Shown piece after piece: positions 1 through 6,262 of a DNA stretch of 7,832 nucleotides. Position 1 is the first letter of the stretch. Each line of letters begins with the position of its first letter. The DNA comes from DASWIG01 sp965371445 (lineage in GTDB: Bacteria > Acidobacteriota > Thermoanaerobaculia > Multivoradales > J023), in assembly GCA_965371445.1 (NCBI GenBank), contig CBDUYN010000289.1, forward strand, positions 1-7,832, in the 5' to 3' direction. The notes beneath the pieces were generated by a model. That model made no database searches. It saw only the letters and a program-made list of their open reading frames with translations, and was not told the DNA's origin. A program made the position numbers and the translations under genes.

Positions 1-54
1 CTACCTGTGGGAGACGGGCTACCTGTGGGAGACGGGCTACCTGTGGGAGACGGG
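1..54 (+). repeat. 18-bp tandem repeat, three perfect units (GYLWET array)
   Basis: Three identical copies of ctacctgtgggagacggg follow each other (1-18, 19-36, 37-54). They encode the hexapeptide GYLWET in the frame of the partial peptidase. The same 18-mer fills 7771-7832 at the other end of the window. The array is cut by the window edge, so its real length is unknown. Confidence 0.95.
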
Positions 55-100
55 CCGGACGGAGCCGATGGCGATCAACGTCTGGGTGAGTCAGGAATGA
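2..100 (+). CDS. C-terminal end of an S8 peptidase with YLW repeats (5' partial)
   Basis: Only the last 32 codons are in the window. The frame reads three YLWET(G) hexapeptides, then GRTEPMAINVWVSQE and a TGA stop. The complete peptidase at 4456-6066 ends in the same way (repeats, then TEAAAINGWVAHE), so this is the tail of a paralogous secreted S8 serine peptidase. Its repeat subtype (GYLWET) matches the gene at 6263-7832 and not the GYLWTD type of the gene at 4456. Nothing of the catalytic domain is visible here, so the assignment rests on the tail alone. It could be the missing 3' end of the 6263 gene if the sequence closes on itself, or the tail of a further upstream paralog. Confidence 0.8.
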   Translation, partial: YLWETGYLWETGYLWETGRTEPMAINVWVSQE

Positions 101-125
101 GCACTCTGGGAATAACGGAGTACCC

Positions 126-140
126 GGCCGGCATCCGGCC
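126..140. terminator. Possible terminator-like hairpin after the first peptidase
   Basis: GGCCGG-CAT-CCGGCC is a perfect 6-bp stem with a 3-base loop, 25 bases after the stop codon at 98-100. No T-run follows on either side, so it is not a classical intrinsic terminator. It may only be a GC-rich palindrome. Confidence 0.25.
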
Positions 141-252
141 CCGAAGACACCACCGGTGCTACGAGCGCCGCGCCTGCCGCACTTCGCGCCGCAAATGCCG
201 GGCACAGGGGTAAGGCCGACCACCGCTCCCACCCACGGATTTCTCGGAAAAC

Positions 253-298
253 CCTGATTTCTTACTGTGGTTTGTAAGGTCCCGGTCGGTATCCTGGG
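253..298 (+). promoter_or_regulatory. Conserved upstream element, copy 1 (decayed peptidase)
   Basis: This stretch aligns with 4378-4421 and 6159-6203, the two elements upstream of the intact S8 peptidases. Shared parts are an initial CCTG, a TTCkTAmT block, then TGTAAGGTyCCGG and TATCCTG. In the other copies two GTAA cores stand exactly 12 bases apart; here the first core is altered to TTAC (262-265) and the second is intact (274-277). It stands upstream of a pseudogene, so it may have lost its function. The role as promoter or operator is inferred from position and conservation only. Confidence 0.5.
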
Positions 299-419
299 CC
301 TTACGGTGGCGAGAGGGCATGGCACGACCGAGCCGTTGTCGGTCAACAGGTGACGAGTGAAGCGTAATCGGGTGGGGCTCGGAAACGCGAACGGACTCGG
401 AGGTAGCGCTTGCCAAGAC

Positions 420-579
420 CACGAGCTGGGGATCATCGACGCGGTGGCGGCGGCGCTCGACGCCGGCCAGCTTCGGGACCTGGCCCGGGCCGACGGAGTC
501 CGCCGGATCTACGAGGACCGCGCCGTCGAGACCAGCGGTAAAGGCAACGGGAATCAACGCTTGGGTCGAGCAGGAGTAG
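420..579 (+). pseudogene. S8 peptidase remnant: propeptide piece joined to the C-terminal tail
   Basis: Bases 420-551 align without gaps to 6449-6580 of the intact peptidase at 6263, with about 10 mismatches in 132 bases by hand count. They encode HELGIIDAVAAALDAGQL and the rest of the propeptide up to the Asn/Gly linker. The sequence then jumps directly to 553-579, which reads INAWVEQE and TAG, the conserved C-terminal end. The whole catalytic domain, the YLW repeats, the signal peptide and the first part of the propeptide are missing. The tail is in a different frame from the propeptide piece, so no sensible protein can be made; the only open frame through it (GTG 357 to 614) reads the tail out of frame. 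The Shine-Dalgarno region and the leader before it are still recognisable. It is a young paralog destroyed by two internal deletions. Confidence 0.85.
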
Positions 580-583
580 CGAG

Positions 584-979
584 ATGTTCAGAGAGCAGCC
601 ATCAAAGACCTTGAGGAAAAAGAAACGGGAAATGAGAGGCCTGTGGGCAGTCGGAGGGGTGCTCCTGGGTGTCGGGGTCTGGCTGGCGGTCTCGCCGCTT
701 CCCGTGAGCCCGCCAGAAACCGATGAATCGGCCCGGGCGGTCATCGTCCAGGGCCAGGACGCGGCCGAAGTGGCCGAGGCGGTACGGAGCCTGGGCCGGA
801 CGATCACCCACAAGCTCGAGATTATCGATGCTGTCGGCGCACAATTGACCCAGAGCCAGTTGACCGCGCTAGGAGGACGCGAAGGTGTCTTGCGCATCTA
901 CCCCGATACGGAAGTGCTTCGCGCTGGCGGGCCAGCTCGAGCTCACCGCGCAGGTAGTAGACCTCGGCGATGTTGGTGA
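584..979 (+). pseudogene. Truncated S8 peptidase: signal peptide and I9-like propeptide only
   Basis: The frame encodes a Lys/Arg-rich start, a hydrophobic segment (VGGVLLGVGVWLAV), SPLPV, then an I9-like propeptide (RAVIVQGQDAAEVAEAVRSL, ending EGVLRIYPDTEV). This parallels residues 1-95 of the intact peptidase at 4456. Similarity stops at about 912; the last 20 or so codons are the antisense of the neighbouring kinase-TPR gene, and a chance stop follows at 977-979. Two starts are possible: ATG 584, with GGAG at 573-576 inside the end of the preceding remnant, or ATG 632, which matches the start of the paralog better. The catalytic domain is lost. The remaining ORF of 115-131 residues is intact and exportable, so it might still be expressed as a free propeptide, but decay is the simpler reading. 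Confidence 0.75.
905..925. other. Rearrangement junction: S8 propeptide meets antisense TPR gene
   Basis: Left of about 912 the + strand matches the propeptide of the S8 paralogs. Right of about 918 the minus strand reads TPR sequence (GELELARQREAL). Both genes lose their 3' parts at the same point, so two convergently oriented genes were cut and joined here. The exact base cannot be fixed by eye. Confidence 0.65.
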
Positions 980-3720
980 GGGTGACGGCCGAGCCGCTTT
1001 GGTCGCCGAGCTGGCCCCACAGGTTGAGCGCCTCCTGGTAGCTCTCAAGGGCCCGGGCCAGCTCACCCTGGACGTGGAGCTTGATGCCGATCTCGTTGAG
1101 AGCGATTGCGACGTCGCCTTTGGCATCGAGCTCCTGGAAGGTCGCGAGAGCCTCCCGGTGGAGCTTCTCGGCCTCCGCCAGCCGGCCCTGATTCATCAGG
1201 ATCGACCCCATCGCTCCCAAAACTCTGGCGACGCCCTTCTTGTCGCCGATCTCACGGTAGGCCGCCAAGGATCTCTCGTAGAGCCTCCGGGCGCCCTCCA
1301 ACTCACCCTGGCCCAAGATGGTAATCGCGGTCAATTCGAGGGTCCAGGCGACGCCCCGGCGATCTCCGCCGGTTTCGAAGAGCCTCCTCGCTTCGCGGAT
1401 CGCGTCCTGGGCCGCGGCGCTTTCTCCCATGTCCTGAAGGGCTTTGGCTTCCTCGATCCGTGCCGCGGCCAGCAGCAGGCCGGCGCCCGACGCTTCGGCC
1501 TTCTCGGCCGCCCTCCGTGCCAGGGTTCGGGCCTCCTGAAGAGCTCCCAGGGCGTACTGTGCCATGGCCTGGAAGAGATCGATCCGGGGATCGTTCGCCG
1601 CGGCAGACGGCTGCTGGCTGAGCTCGCCGGGGTCACCAGGGCTTGTCGCATCCGGCCATCCGCCATTTGGGCGTCGGCGAGCCGGAGGGCGAGGTCGACG
1701 TCGTCCGGGAAGGCCTCGTAGAGCCCGCCGAGAGTGGCGATGGCCGCCTCCCAGTCCCCGGCGATCACCTGATGACGCGCTTGGATCGCTCGACCTTCGT
1801 TTTCCGGCAGGGCGTCCGCCAACTCCGCCGCTCTGCGGGCCGCCTCCAGGGCCTTGGCGTCATGGCCCAGGTACGAATAGACCGCCGCCAGTTCGGCGTG
1901 GGGTAGGGGATGCTCGGGGTCCGACGCGACCGCCTGCTCCAGGAGCTCGCGGGCCTCCAGGGCGTCGAAGCGCCGGAACCGCTCCAGGCCCTCGGCATAG
2001 AGGCGCGCGGCCCGAGTGTTGGCCGGCAGCGACGCCTGCACCTGGAGGGCCTGGGCCGGGGAAAGCTCCTCCGCACCGAGATGACGCCGGAAGGCATGGC
2101 CGGCCCGGTCGACCAGGTCGAAGAGCTGCCGGTCCGTCCCCGTGGCCCCCCGACGGTCCAGGACCTCTCCCGTCGCCGCGTCGCGGAGCCGCAGCTCGAT
2201 GCGCACGAGAGGGCTCTCGCCGCTGCCGACGAGGCTGTAGGAGCCGTCGACGAGGAGATCCGCTCCGAGATACCGGCCGAGGCGCCGGAGCGCCGCGTGT
2301 CGAGGTCTCCGGGCGTGGTGATTCCGAGGTCCTGCCTCGCCTGGGCGACCCGCCGCCCGTCGACGGTACGCAGGGACTGTCCGGCAGCGAGCTCGGTCGT
2401 CAGCATCTCGGCGACGGCGGTCGAGAGCCATGCCGCGTCGCTGCGGCCCGTGACGTTGTCGAAGCCCAGGACGGCGAGAGAACGGCGGGGCGTGACCTGC
2501 GCGGCGTCCGGCGCTGTGGGGCCGGCCCAGGGCGCGGTCGGGAGGTCCCGGCGAAGGAGGATGGAACCGATCACCACGGCGGCGAGGAGAACGACGCCGA
2601 GGACGGCATAGGTTGCGCGCCGTTGCGGCGCGCGGGTGGCCGGCGCCGCGGCGGTCGGAGGCGTTGGCGGTGAGACGGCGTGGGGCGTCCTCGTGGTTGG
2701 GGCGTCGGGGAGGACGAGGGTGCCGGTCAGGGCCTTCGGGATCTCCAGGGCCGACGCAAAACGCCGCTGGGGATCACGTTCCAGGCAATGAAGAATCACC
2801 GCTTCCCAGACCGGGTCGAGGTCCGGGACCAGGGAGCGGGGAGGCTCCGGCGGCTCGGCGAGGCGCCGTGCGGCGACCGAGAAGGCCGAGCCGCCGTCGA
2901 AGGGACGCCGACCGGTCACCATCTCGTAGAGGACGATGCCGAAGGCGTAGATGTCGGCGGCCGGCGTCGCCTCGCGGCCTTCGACCTGCTCCGGCGCCAT
3001 GTAGGCCGGGGTGCCGAGAACCTCCCCGGAAGCGGAGATCGTGGCCAGGTCCGGATCTTTCGTCGTGCCGCGCGCCAGGCCGAAGTCGGTAATCACCGCC
3101 CGCACCTCCCGGCCGGAGGCCGCCGTCGGTGCGAGCACGACGTTGCTGCTCTTGAAGTCGCGGTGGACGACGTCGACCGCGTGGGCGGCGTCGAGTCCGG
3201 CGGCGATCTGCTCGACGATCGGCAGCGCTTCCTTGGGCCGCAAGCGGCCGGCGGCGGCGACGTGTTGGTCAAGGGTCCGCCCGGCGAGCATCTCCATGGT
3301 CAGAAAGGTCACTTCCTCCCCGATCTCGGGCAGCGGATGCGCGCCGATGTCGTAGAGGCGGCAGATGTTCGGGTGGGTCACCTTGCGGGCGAGGTGAATC
3401 TCGCGCTTGAACCGCTCCATGGCCTGGGTCTCGCTGGCGAGCTCGCCGCGCACGGTCTTCAAGGCCACCCGCCCGCCCAACGTCAGGTCCTCCGCCTCGT
3501 AGACCTCGCCCATGCCCCCCTGAGCAATGAAACGCACGATCCGGTAGCGCTCGGCGACGACGTCGCCGTCGACGAAGGTCCGGCAAACCGCGAGCGCGCT
3601 GCGCCGCCGGACTCTCGCGGCGATGGAAGGCGACCGCTGCGTCAGGCTGACGGTTTCGCCGCTCTCGATCTCGGAGCGAGAAGATTCTCCGCCGGATGTC
3701 GGGTCTTTGGATCTGGCCAT
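915..3720 (-). pseudogene. Ser/Thr protein kinase with TolB-like and TPR domains (frameshifted, 3' truncated)
   Basis: Reading from ATG 3720 the protein has a full Hanks-type kinase domain at about residues 59-333: glycine loop AQGGMGEVY (66-74), Lys88 in VALK, HRDFKSSN (186-193), DFG (212-214), APE (242-244). A Pro/Ala-rich linker, one membrane helix (about 370-389) and a TolB-like domain (RRSLAVLGFDN, from about 412) follow. The TolB-like domain runs to a frameshift near 2290; the next frame carries ADLLVDGSYSLVG and the first TPRs, down to a second shift near 1630; the third frame carries several TPRs of about 40 residues, ending at about 915. Each shift equals one missing base. Such proteins are membrane sensor kinases with an extracytoplasmic TPR part. 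GTG 3747 extends the frame, but its GGAG is too close; ATG 3720 has AGGG at a good distance. The C-terminus is lost. All catalytic residues survive, so decay may be recent, or the shifts may be sequence errors. Confidence 0.8.
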
Positions 3721-3788
3721 GTGCGTTACCCTGAACGAGTATGCCACGACTCCGCCATGGAGGTTCGGGCCTTTTTAGGGCCACCGGA

Positions 3789-4035
3789 TCACCGTCGCTG
3801 GTGTTCGCCGTTCCACCACAGCTGCGCTCCACCGCCGAAGCTGCCGACGACCACGTCGAGATCGCCGTCCCCGTCGAGGTCCCCCAAGGACGGGACCGTC
3901 GTCGGATTTCTGAGGTCAAGTCTCAGGCCGGTAAACACTCCGTTTCCATCGTTGAGCCAGATCTCGTCTTCGCGCTGGAATCGCGAGAGGAAGACGTCAC
4001 GTCACCGTCGCCGTCGAGGTCCCCGGCGGCCGGGC
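3789..4035 (-). pseudogene. FG-GAP/VCBS repeat protein, C-terminal fragment
   Basis: On the minus strand one frame gives GDLDGDGD (about 4027-4004) and, after a one-base shift near 3997-4004, another gives VFLSRFQREDEIWLNDGNG, then a second GDLDGDGDLDVVVG and WWNGEHQRR, stopping at 3791-3789. Acidic DxDGDGxxD loops spaced like this are typical of FG-GAP/VCBS beta-propeller blades, which bind calcium in secreted or surface proteins. Only about one and a half blades remain, and the gene has lost its 5' part at the junction near 4035. The stop is genuine-looking and the kinase start lies 68 bases further on, so the two genes probably stood in this order before the rearrangement. Confidence 0.65.
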
Positions 4036-4045
4036 TTCGTCGCTG
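4020..4045. other. Rearrangement junction: FG-GAP fragment meets DUF5916-type fragment
   Basis: Leftward on the minus strand the FG-GAP gene keeps only its 3' end; rightward on the + strand the DUF5916-type gene keeps only its 3' end. Two divergently oriented coding pieces thus touch without any promoter or start codon between them. The two readings overlap on the same bases at about 4005-4035, so the breakpoint is uncertain within some 30 bases. Confidence 0.55.
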
Positions 4046-4204
4046 GTGGAAGACCTCGTCGTCAACTTTCGCCTGCGCTGGATCTACGCGCCGGGCTCGG
4101 AGGCCTGGCTGGTCTACGACGAGTCGCACCGGTTCGGCCTGGCGGATCCGTCCTTGCGGGATCGTTCTCTGATCCTCAAGGTCGTCTACAACTTCAATCT
4201 CTGA
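4036..4204 (+). pseudogene. C-terminal end of a DUF5916-type (beta-barrel-like) protein
   Basis: The + frame ending at TGA 4202-4204 reads VNFRLRWIYAPGSEAWLVY, then DESHRFG and finally RSLILKVVYNFNL. The pattern R-W-x-Y-x-P-G-S, followed by an aromatic VY segment and a closing strand with a final hydrophobic residue, is how I remember the C-terminal strands of DUF5916 proteins, which usually carry an N-terminal carbohydrate-binding family 9-like domain and look like outer-membrane proteins. The complete proteins are several hundred residues long; here only about 55 codons remain, without a start. The assignment rests on memory of the family pattern. Confidence 0.5.
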
Positions 4205-4377
4205 CGAGCCTCCGCCGACCGGGTTCGGTGTCTCTCTCATGGCCTGGGGAATCCAGTTCGCTGTGTCGAGTATGTCTTGAGAGAATGAACAGGGCCGGCT
4301 GTCGCAGTGCCGAAAGCGTCCTCAGCTGGTCGTGATGAAGTCGACCGCCGGTCCCAGCCACGGCTTTTATGCAGAAT

Positions 4378-4421
4378 CCTGTTTCGTAATAGGGATTGTA
4401 AGGTTCCGGCCCGTATCCTGA
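4378..4421 (+). promoter_or_regulatory. Conserved upstream element, copy 2 (intact peptidase at 4456)
   Basis: The element begins CCTGTTTCGTAAT, continues with TTGTAAGGTTCCGG and ends CGTATCCTGA. Two GTAA cores start at 4386 and 4398, 12 bases apart, about one helical turn. It ends 34 bases before the start codon, a distance that fits a promoter or an operator next to one. The spacing of TTGTAA and TATCCT (12 bases) is too short for a standard sigma-70 promoter, so an ECF-type promoter or an activator site is more likely. The rest of the gap at 4205-4377 shows nothing I can interpret. Confidence 0.5.
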
Positions 4422-4444
4422 CCCGAATGGCTGTGGGGGCTACC

Positions 4445-4454
4445 GAGGAGAAGG
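4445..4454 (+). promoter_or_regulatory. Strong Shine-Dalgarno site
   Basis: GAGGAGAAGG directly precedes ATG 4456 and fixes this start; the signal peptide begins at the same codon. Confidence 0.75.
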
Positions 4455-4455
4455 A

Positions 4456-6066
4456 ATGAAAACCCTGCAGGCAGTCGGTATTTTACTCCTGGGCGTCGGT
4501 GTCTGGCAGGTGGTCTCACCGCTTCCCGTGAACCCGCCGGGAATCGAGGAATCGGCCCGGGCGGTCATCGTCCAGGGCCGGGATGCGGCCAGCGCGGCCG
4601 CGGCCGTGCGCGGCGTAGGTAGCGAGCCCACCCACGAGCTGGCGATCATCCAGGCAGTCGGCGCACGGCTGACCTCAGCTCAGTTGGCGATGCTCGCCGG
4701 GCACGGCGGCGTCTCGCGGGTCTTCGCCGACCGGCGCGTCGAGTCCGCCGCCCACCCGGGCGACGCTCTCGGCTCGACCTCCGACACCCACTACCCGGGG
4801 CTCGTGGGTGCCGACCCCCTGCACCAGGAAGGAATCGACGGCTACGGTGTGACGGTCGCCGTCCTCGATACCGGGGTTTGGGCCCACGCGGCGATCCTCA
4901 AGAACGCCGACAAGGGCAAGCGCCTCGTGATCAGCTACGACGCGGTCCGTGACGTCATGTCGGAGGCCGGCAACGACGACAGCGGCCACGGCAGCCACGT
5001 GACCGGCATTCTGATGAGCTCCAACCGTCCTTCGCCCGGCCTGGACTCGACCTACCATGGGATCGCCCCCAACGCCGACCTGGTTGCCGTCAAGGCGTTC
5101 GACGCCCACGGCGTCGCCACCTACTCGGACCTGATTCGCGGTATCGACTGGATCGTCGGCAATGCCAAAGCCTACGGCATCCGGGTATTGAACTGCTCGT
5201 TCAGCGCCCCGCCGCGGTCTTACTACTGGGACGATCCGCTCAACCAGGCGCTCATGCGCGCGTGGGAGGCCGGGATCGTCGTCGTCGCCTCGGCCGGAAA
5301 CATGGGACCGGAGCCCATGACCATCGGCGTGCCGGGCAACGTGCCGTACTTCGTCACGGTCGGCGCGATGTCGGACAGCTACACCCCCAAGGATGGGACC
5401 GACGACACTCTGGCGTCCTTCTCCGCTGCCGGTCCCACCTTTGAGGGCTTCGTCAAACCGGAGCTGGTCGCCCCCGGCGGGCACATGCTGGCGATCATGC
5501 CGAAGAGGGGACAGGTCGCCCTGGAGCACCCGGAGTTCTACCAGGGCAAGTCCTACTTCACCATGTCGGGCACCTCGCAGTCGGCCGCCGTGGTGAGCGG
5601 CGCCGTCGCATTGATGCTGCAGGCAGAGCCCGCTCTCCGCCCCAACGAGGTCAAGTGCCGGCTGATGGCCTCGGCCCGCCCGGCGGTGAACGCCAGCGGA
5701 AACCTCGCCTACAGCATCTTCCAGCAAGGGGCCGGGTTCGTCAACGCCTACGACGCGGTCTACTCGACCGCCACGCATTGCGCCAACCGCGGCCTCGGCG
5801 TCGACCTCGACCTGGCGGGCGTCGAGCACTACGGCGGCCGAGCCAACCAGGACGAGGAAGGCTACTACTACATCATGGGCCTCGAAGGCGACGGCTACCA
5901 GTGGACCGGCGGCTATCTGTGGACCGACGGCTACCTGTGGACCGATGGCTACCTGTGGACCGACGGCTACCTGTGGACCGACGGCTACCTGTGGACCGAC
6001 GGCTATCTGTGGACTGACAGCCTGACCGAGGCGGCAGCGATCAACGGCTGGGTGGCGCATGAGTAG
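4456..6066 (+). CDS. Secreted S8 (subtilisin-like) serine peptidase with GYLWTD repeat tail
   Basis: This 536-residue protein is a complete exported subtilase that should cleave proteins outside the cytoplasm. A hydrophobic signal segment (about 6-20) and SPLPV precede an I9-like propeptide (about 34-95, with RAVIVQG and THELAIIQAVGA), which normally assists folding and inhibits until it is cleaved off. The catalytic domain holds Asp138 (DTG), His178 (GHGSH), the oxyanion Asn282 (SAGN) and Ser374 (GTSQSAA). Two cysteines, 401 and 442, are conserved in the paralog at 6263 and may form a disulfide; Cys247 is extra and replaces Leu in the usual NLS motif. Seven 6-residue units (480-521; GYQWTG, then six GYLWTD) and INGWVAHE end the protein. 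No Asn/Gly linker follows the propeptide, unlike the paralog. The start is set by a strong Shine-Dalgarno site. The gene stands 34 bases after a shared upstream element and has its own promoter region, as does the next gene. Confidence 0.93.
   Translation: MKTLQAVGILLLGVGVWQVVSPLPVNPPGIEESARAVIVQGRDAASAAAAVRGVGSEPTHELAIIQAVGARLTSAQLAMLAGHGGVSRVFADRRVESAAHPGDALGSTSDTHYPGLVGADPLHQEGIDGYGVTVAVLDTGVWAHAAILKNADKGKRLVISYDAVRDVMSEAGNDDSGHGSHVTGILMSSNRPSPGLDSTYHGIAPNADLVAVKAFDAHGVATYSDLIRGIDWIVGNAKAYGIRVLNCSFSAPPRSYYWDDPLNQALMRAWEAGIVVVASAGNMGPEPMTIGVPGNVPYFVTVGAMSDSYTPKDGTDDTLASFSAAGPTFEGFVKPELVAPGGHMLAIMPKRGQVALEHPEFYQGKSYFTMSGTSQSAAVVSGAVALMLQAEPALRPNEVKCRLMASARPAVNASGNLAYSIFQQGAGFVNAYDAVYSTATHCANRGLGVDLDLAGVEHYGGRANQDEEGYYYIMGLEGDGYQWTGGYLWTDGYLWTDGYLWTDGYLWTDGYLWTDGYLWTDSLTEAAAINGWVAHE
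5893..6018 (+). repeat. 18-bp tandem repeat, seven units (GYLWTD array)
   Basis: Seven 18-base units encode GYQWTG and then six GYLWTD. The units differ by only a few silent changes (tac/tat, gac/gat, acc/act), which points to recent slippage or homogenisation. The phase is exactly six codons, so changes in copy number do not break the frame. Confidence 0.95.
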
Positions 6067-6127
6067 ACGGACCGGTGCCTTTGCAGGGGATCTCCGGTCG
6101 CTTGGAACCCCGGTTCTGGCGGAGCGC

Positions 6128-6150
6128 AGGGGCTGGTCGTCGCGGCCCCT
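6128..6150. terminator. Possible hairpin between the two intact peptidases
   Basis: AGGGGC and GCCCCT form a 6-bp stem around an 11-base loop, 62 bases after the stop codon of the upstream peptidase. No T-run follows, so its role as a terminator is weakly supported. It lies just before the third upstream element, where a transcript from the first gene would be expected to end. Confidence 0.3.
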
Positions 6151-6158
6151 CTGGAAAT

Positions 6159-6203
6159 CCTGGCTTCGTAATGTGGTGTGTAATGTTCCGGCCGCATCTT
6201 GAG
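6159..6203 (+). promoter_or_regulatory. Conserved upstream element, copy 3 (peptidase at 6263)
   Basis: CCTGGCTTCGTAATGTGG, then TGTAATGTTCCGGCC and a slightly altered CATCTTGAG, match the copies at 253 and 4378. The GTAA cores start at 6168 and 6180, again 12 bases apart. The element ends 59 bases before ATG 6263. Its presence before each peptidase copy that keeps its own leader argues for separate but common control and not for one operon. Confidence 0.5.
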
Positions 6204-6262
6204 GACTGAGGCGTGATCTTGACGATTCGGGAAGGCAAACGACTTCGGAGGTAGAGTTGGCT

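Larger units (their letters stand above)
101..419. other. Intergenic stretch between two S8 paralogs; no gene seen
   Basis: No convincing coding region lies here. The open frames crossing it are out-of-frame readings of the YLW tail or of the following remnant. It holds a short GC hairpin at 126-140, the conserved upstream element at 253-298, and a 5' leader at about 359-406 that aligns with the leader of the peptidase at 6263 (both end in TCGGAGGTAG, the Shine-Dalgarno region). The downstream part is therefore the former promoter and leader of the decayed copy at 420-579. No recognisable signal is seen at 141-252. Confidence 0.6.

Noticed and set aside
1..54. CRISPR-like short repeats
   Set aside because: The 18-bp units are directly adjacent with no spacers and encode a protein repeat.
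7..213. Small open frame with MGDGLPVGDGLPVGDG repeats
   Set aside because: It is the 18-bp repeat read in the wrong frame; the correct frame gives GYLWET and the conserved peptidase end.
885..2673. Plus-strand frames opposite the TPR part (885-1721 and 1564-2673)
   Set aside because: These are complements of the TPR and TolB-like coding frames; the protein sequences are Arg/Pro/Gly-rich and show no domain.
3763..3777. GGCC-TTTTTAG-GGCC as a terminator between the FG-GAP fragment and the kinase gene
   Set aside because: The stem is only 4 bp and no T-run follows it; too weak to call.
2680..4335. Plus-strand open frame of 551 codons over the kinase region
   Set aside because: It runs antisense to clear kinase motifs (HRD, DFG, APE) and crosses two unrelated gene remnants, so it is not a real gene.
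915..6066. Functional kinase-peptidase signalling system
   Set aside because: The kinase gene is truncated, frameshifted and lies in a block bounded by two junctions, on the opposite strand; nothing links it to the peptidases beyond proximity.
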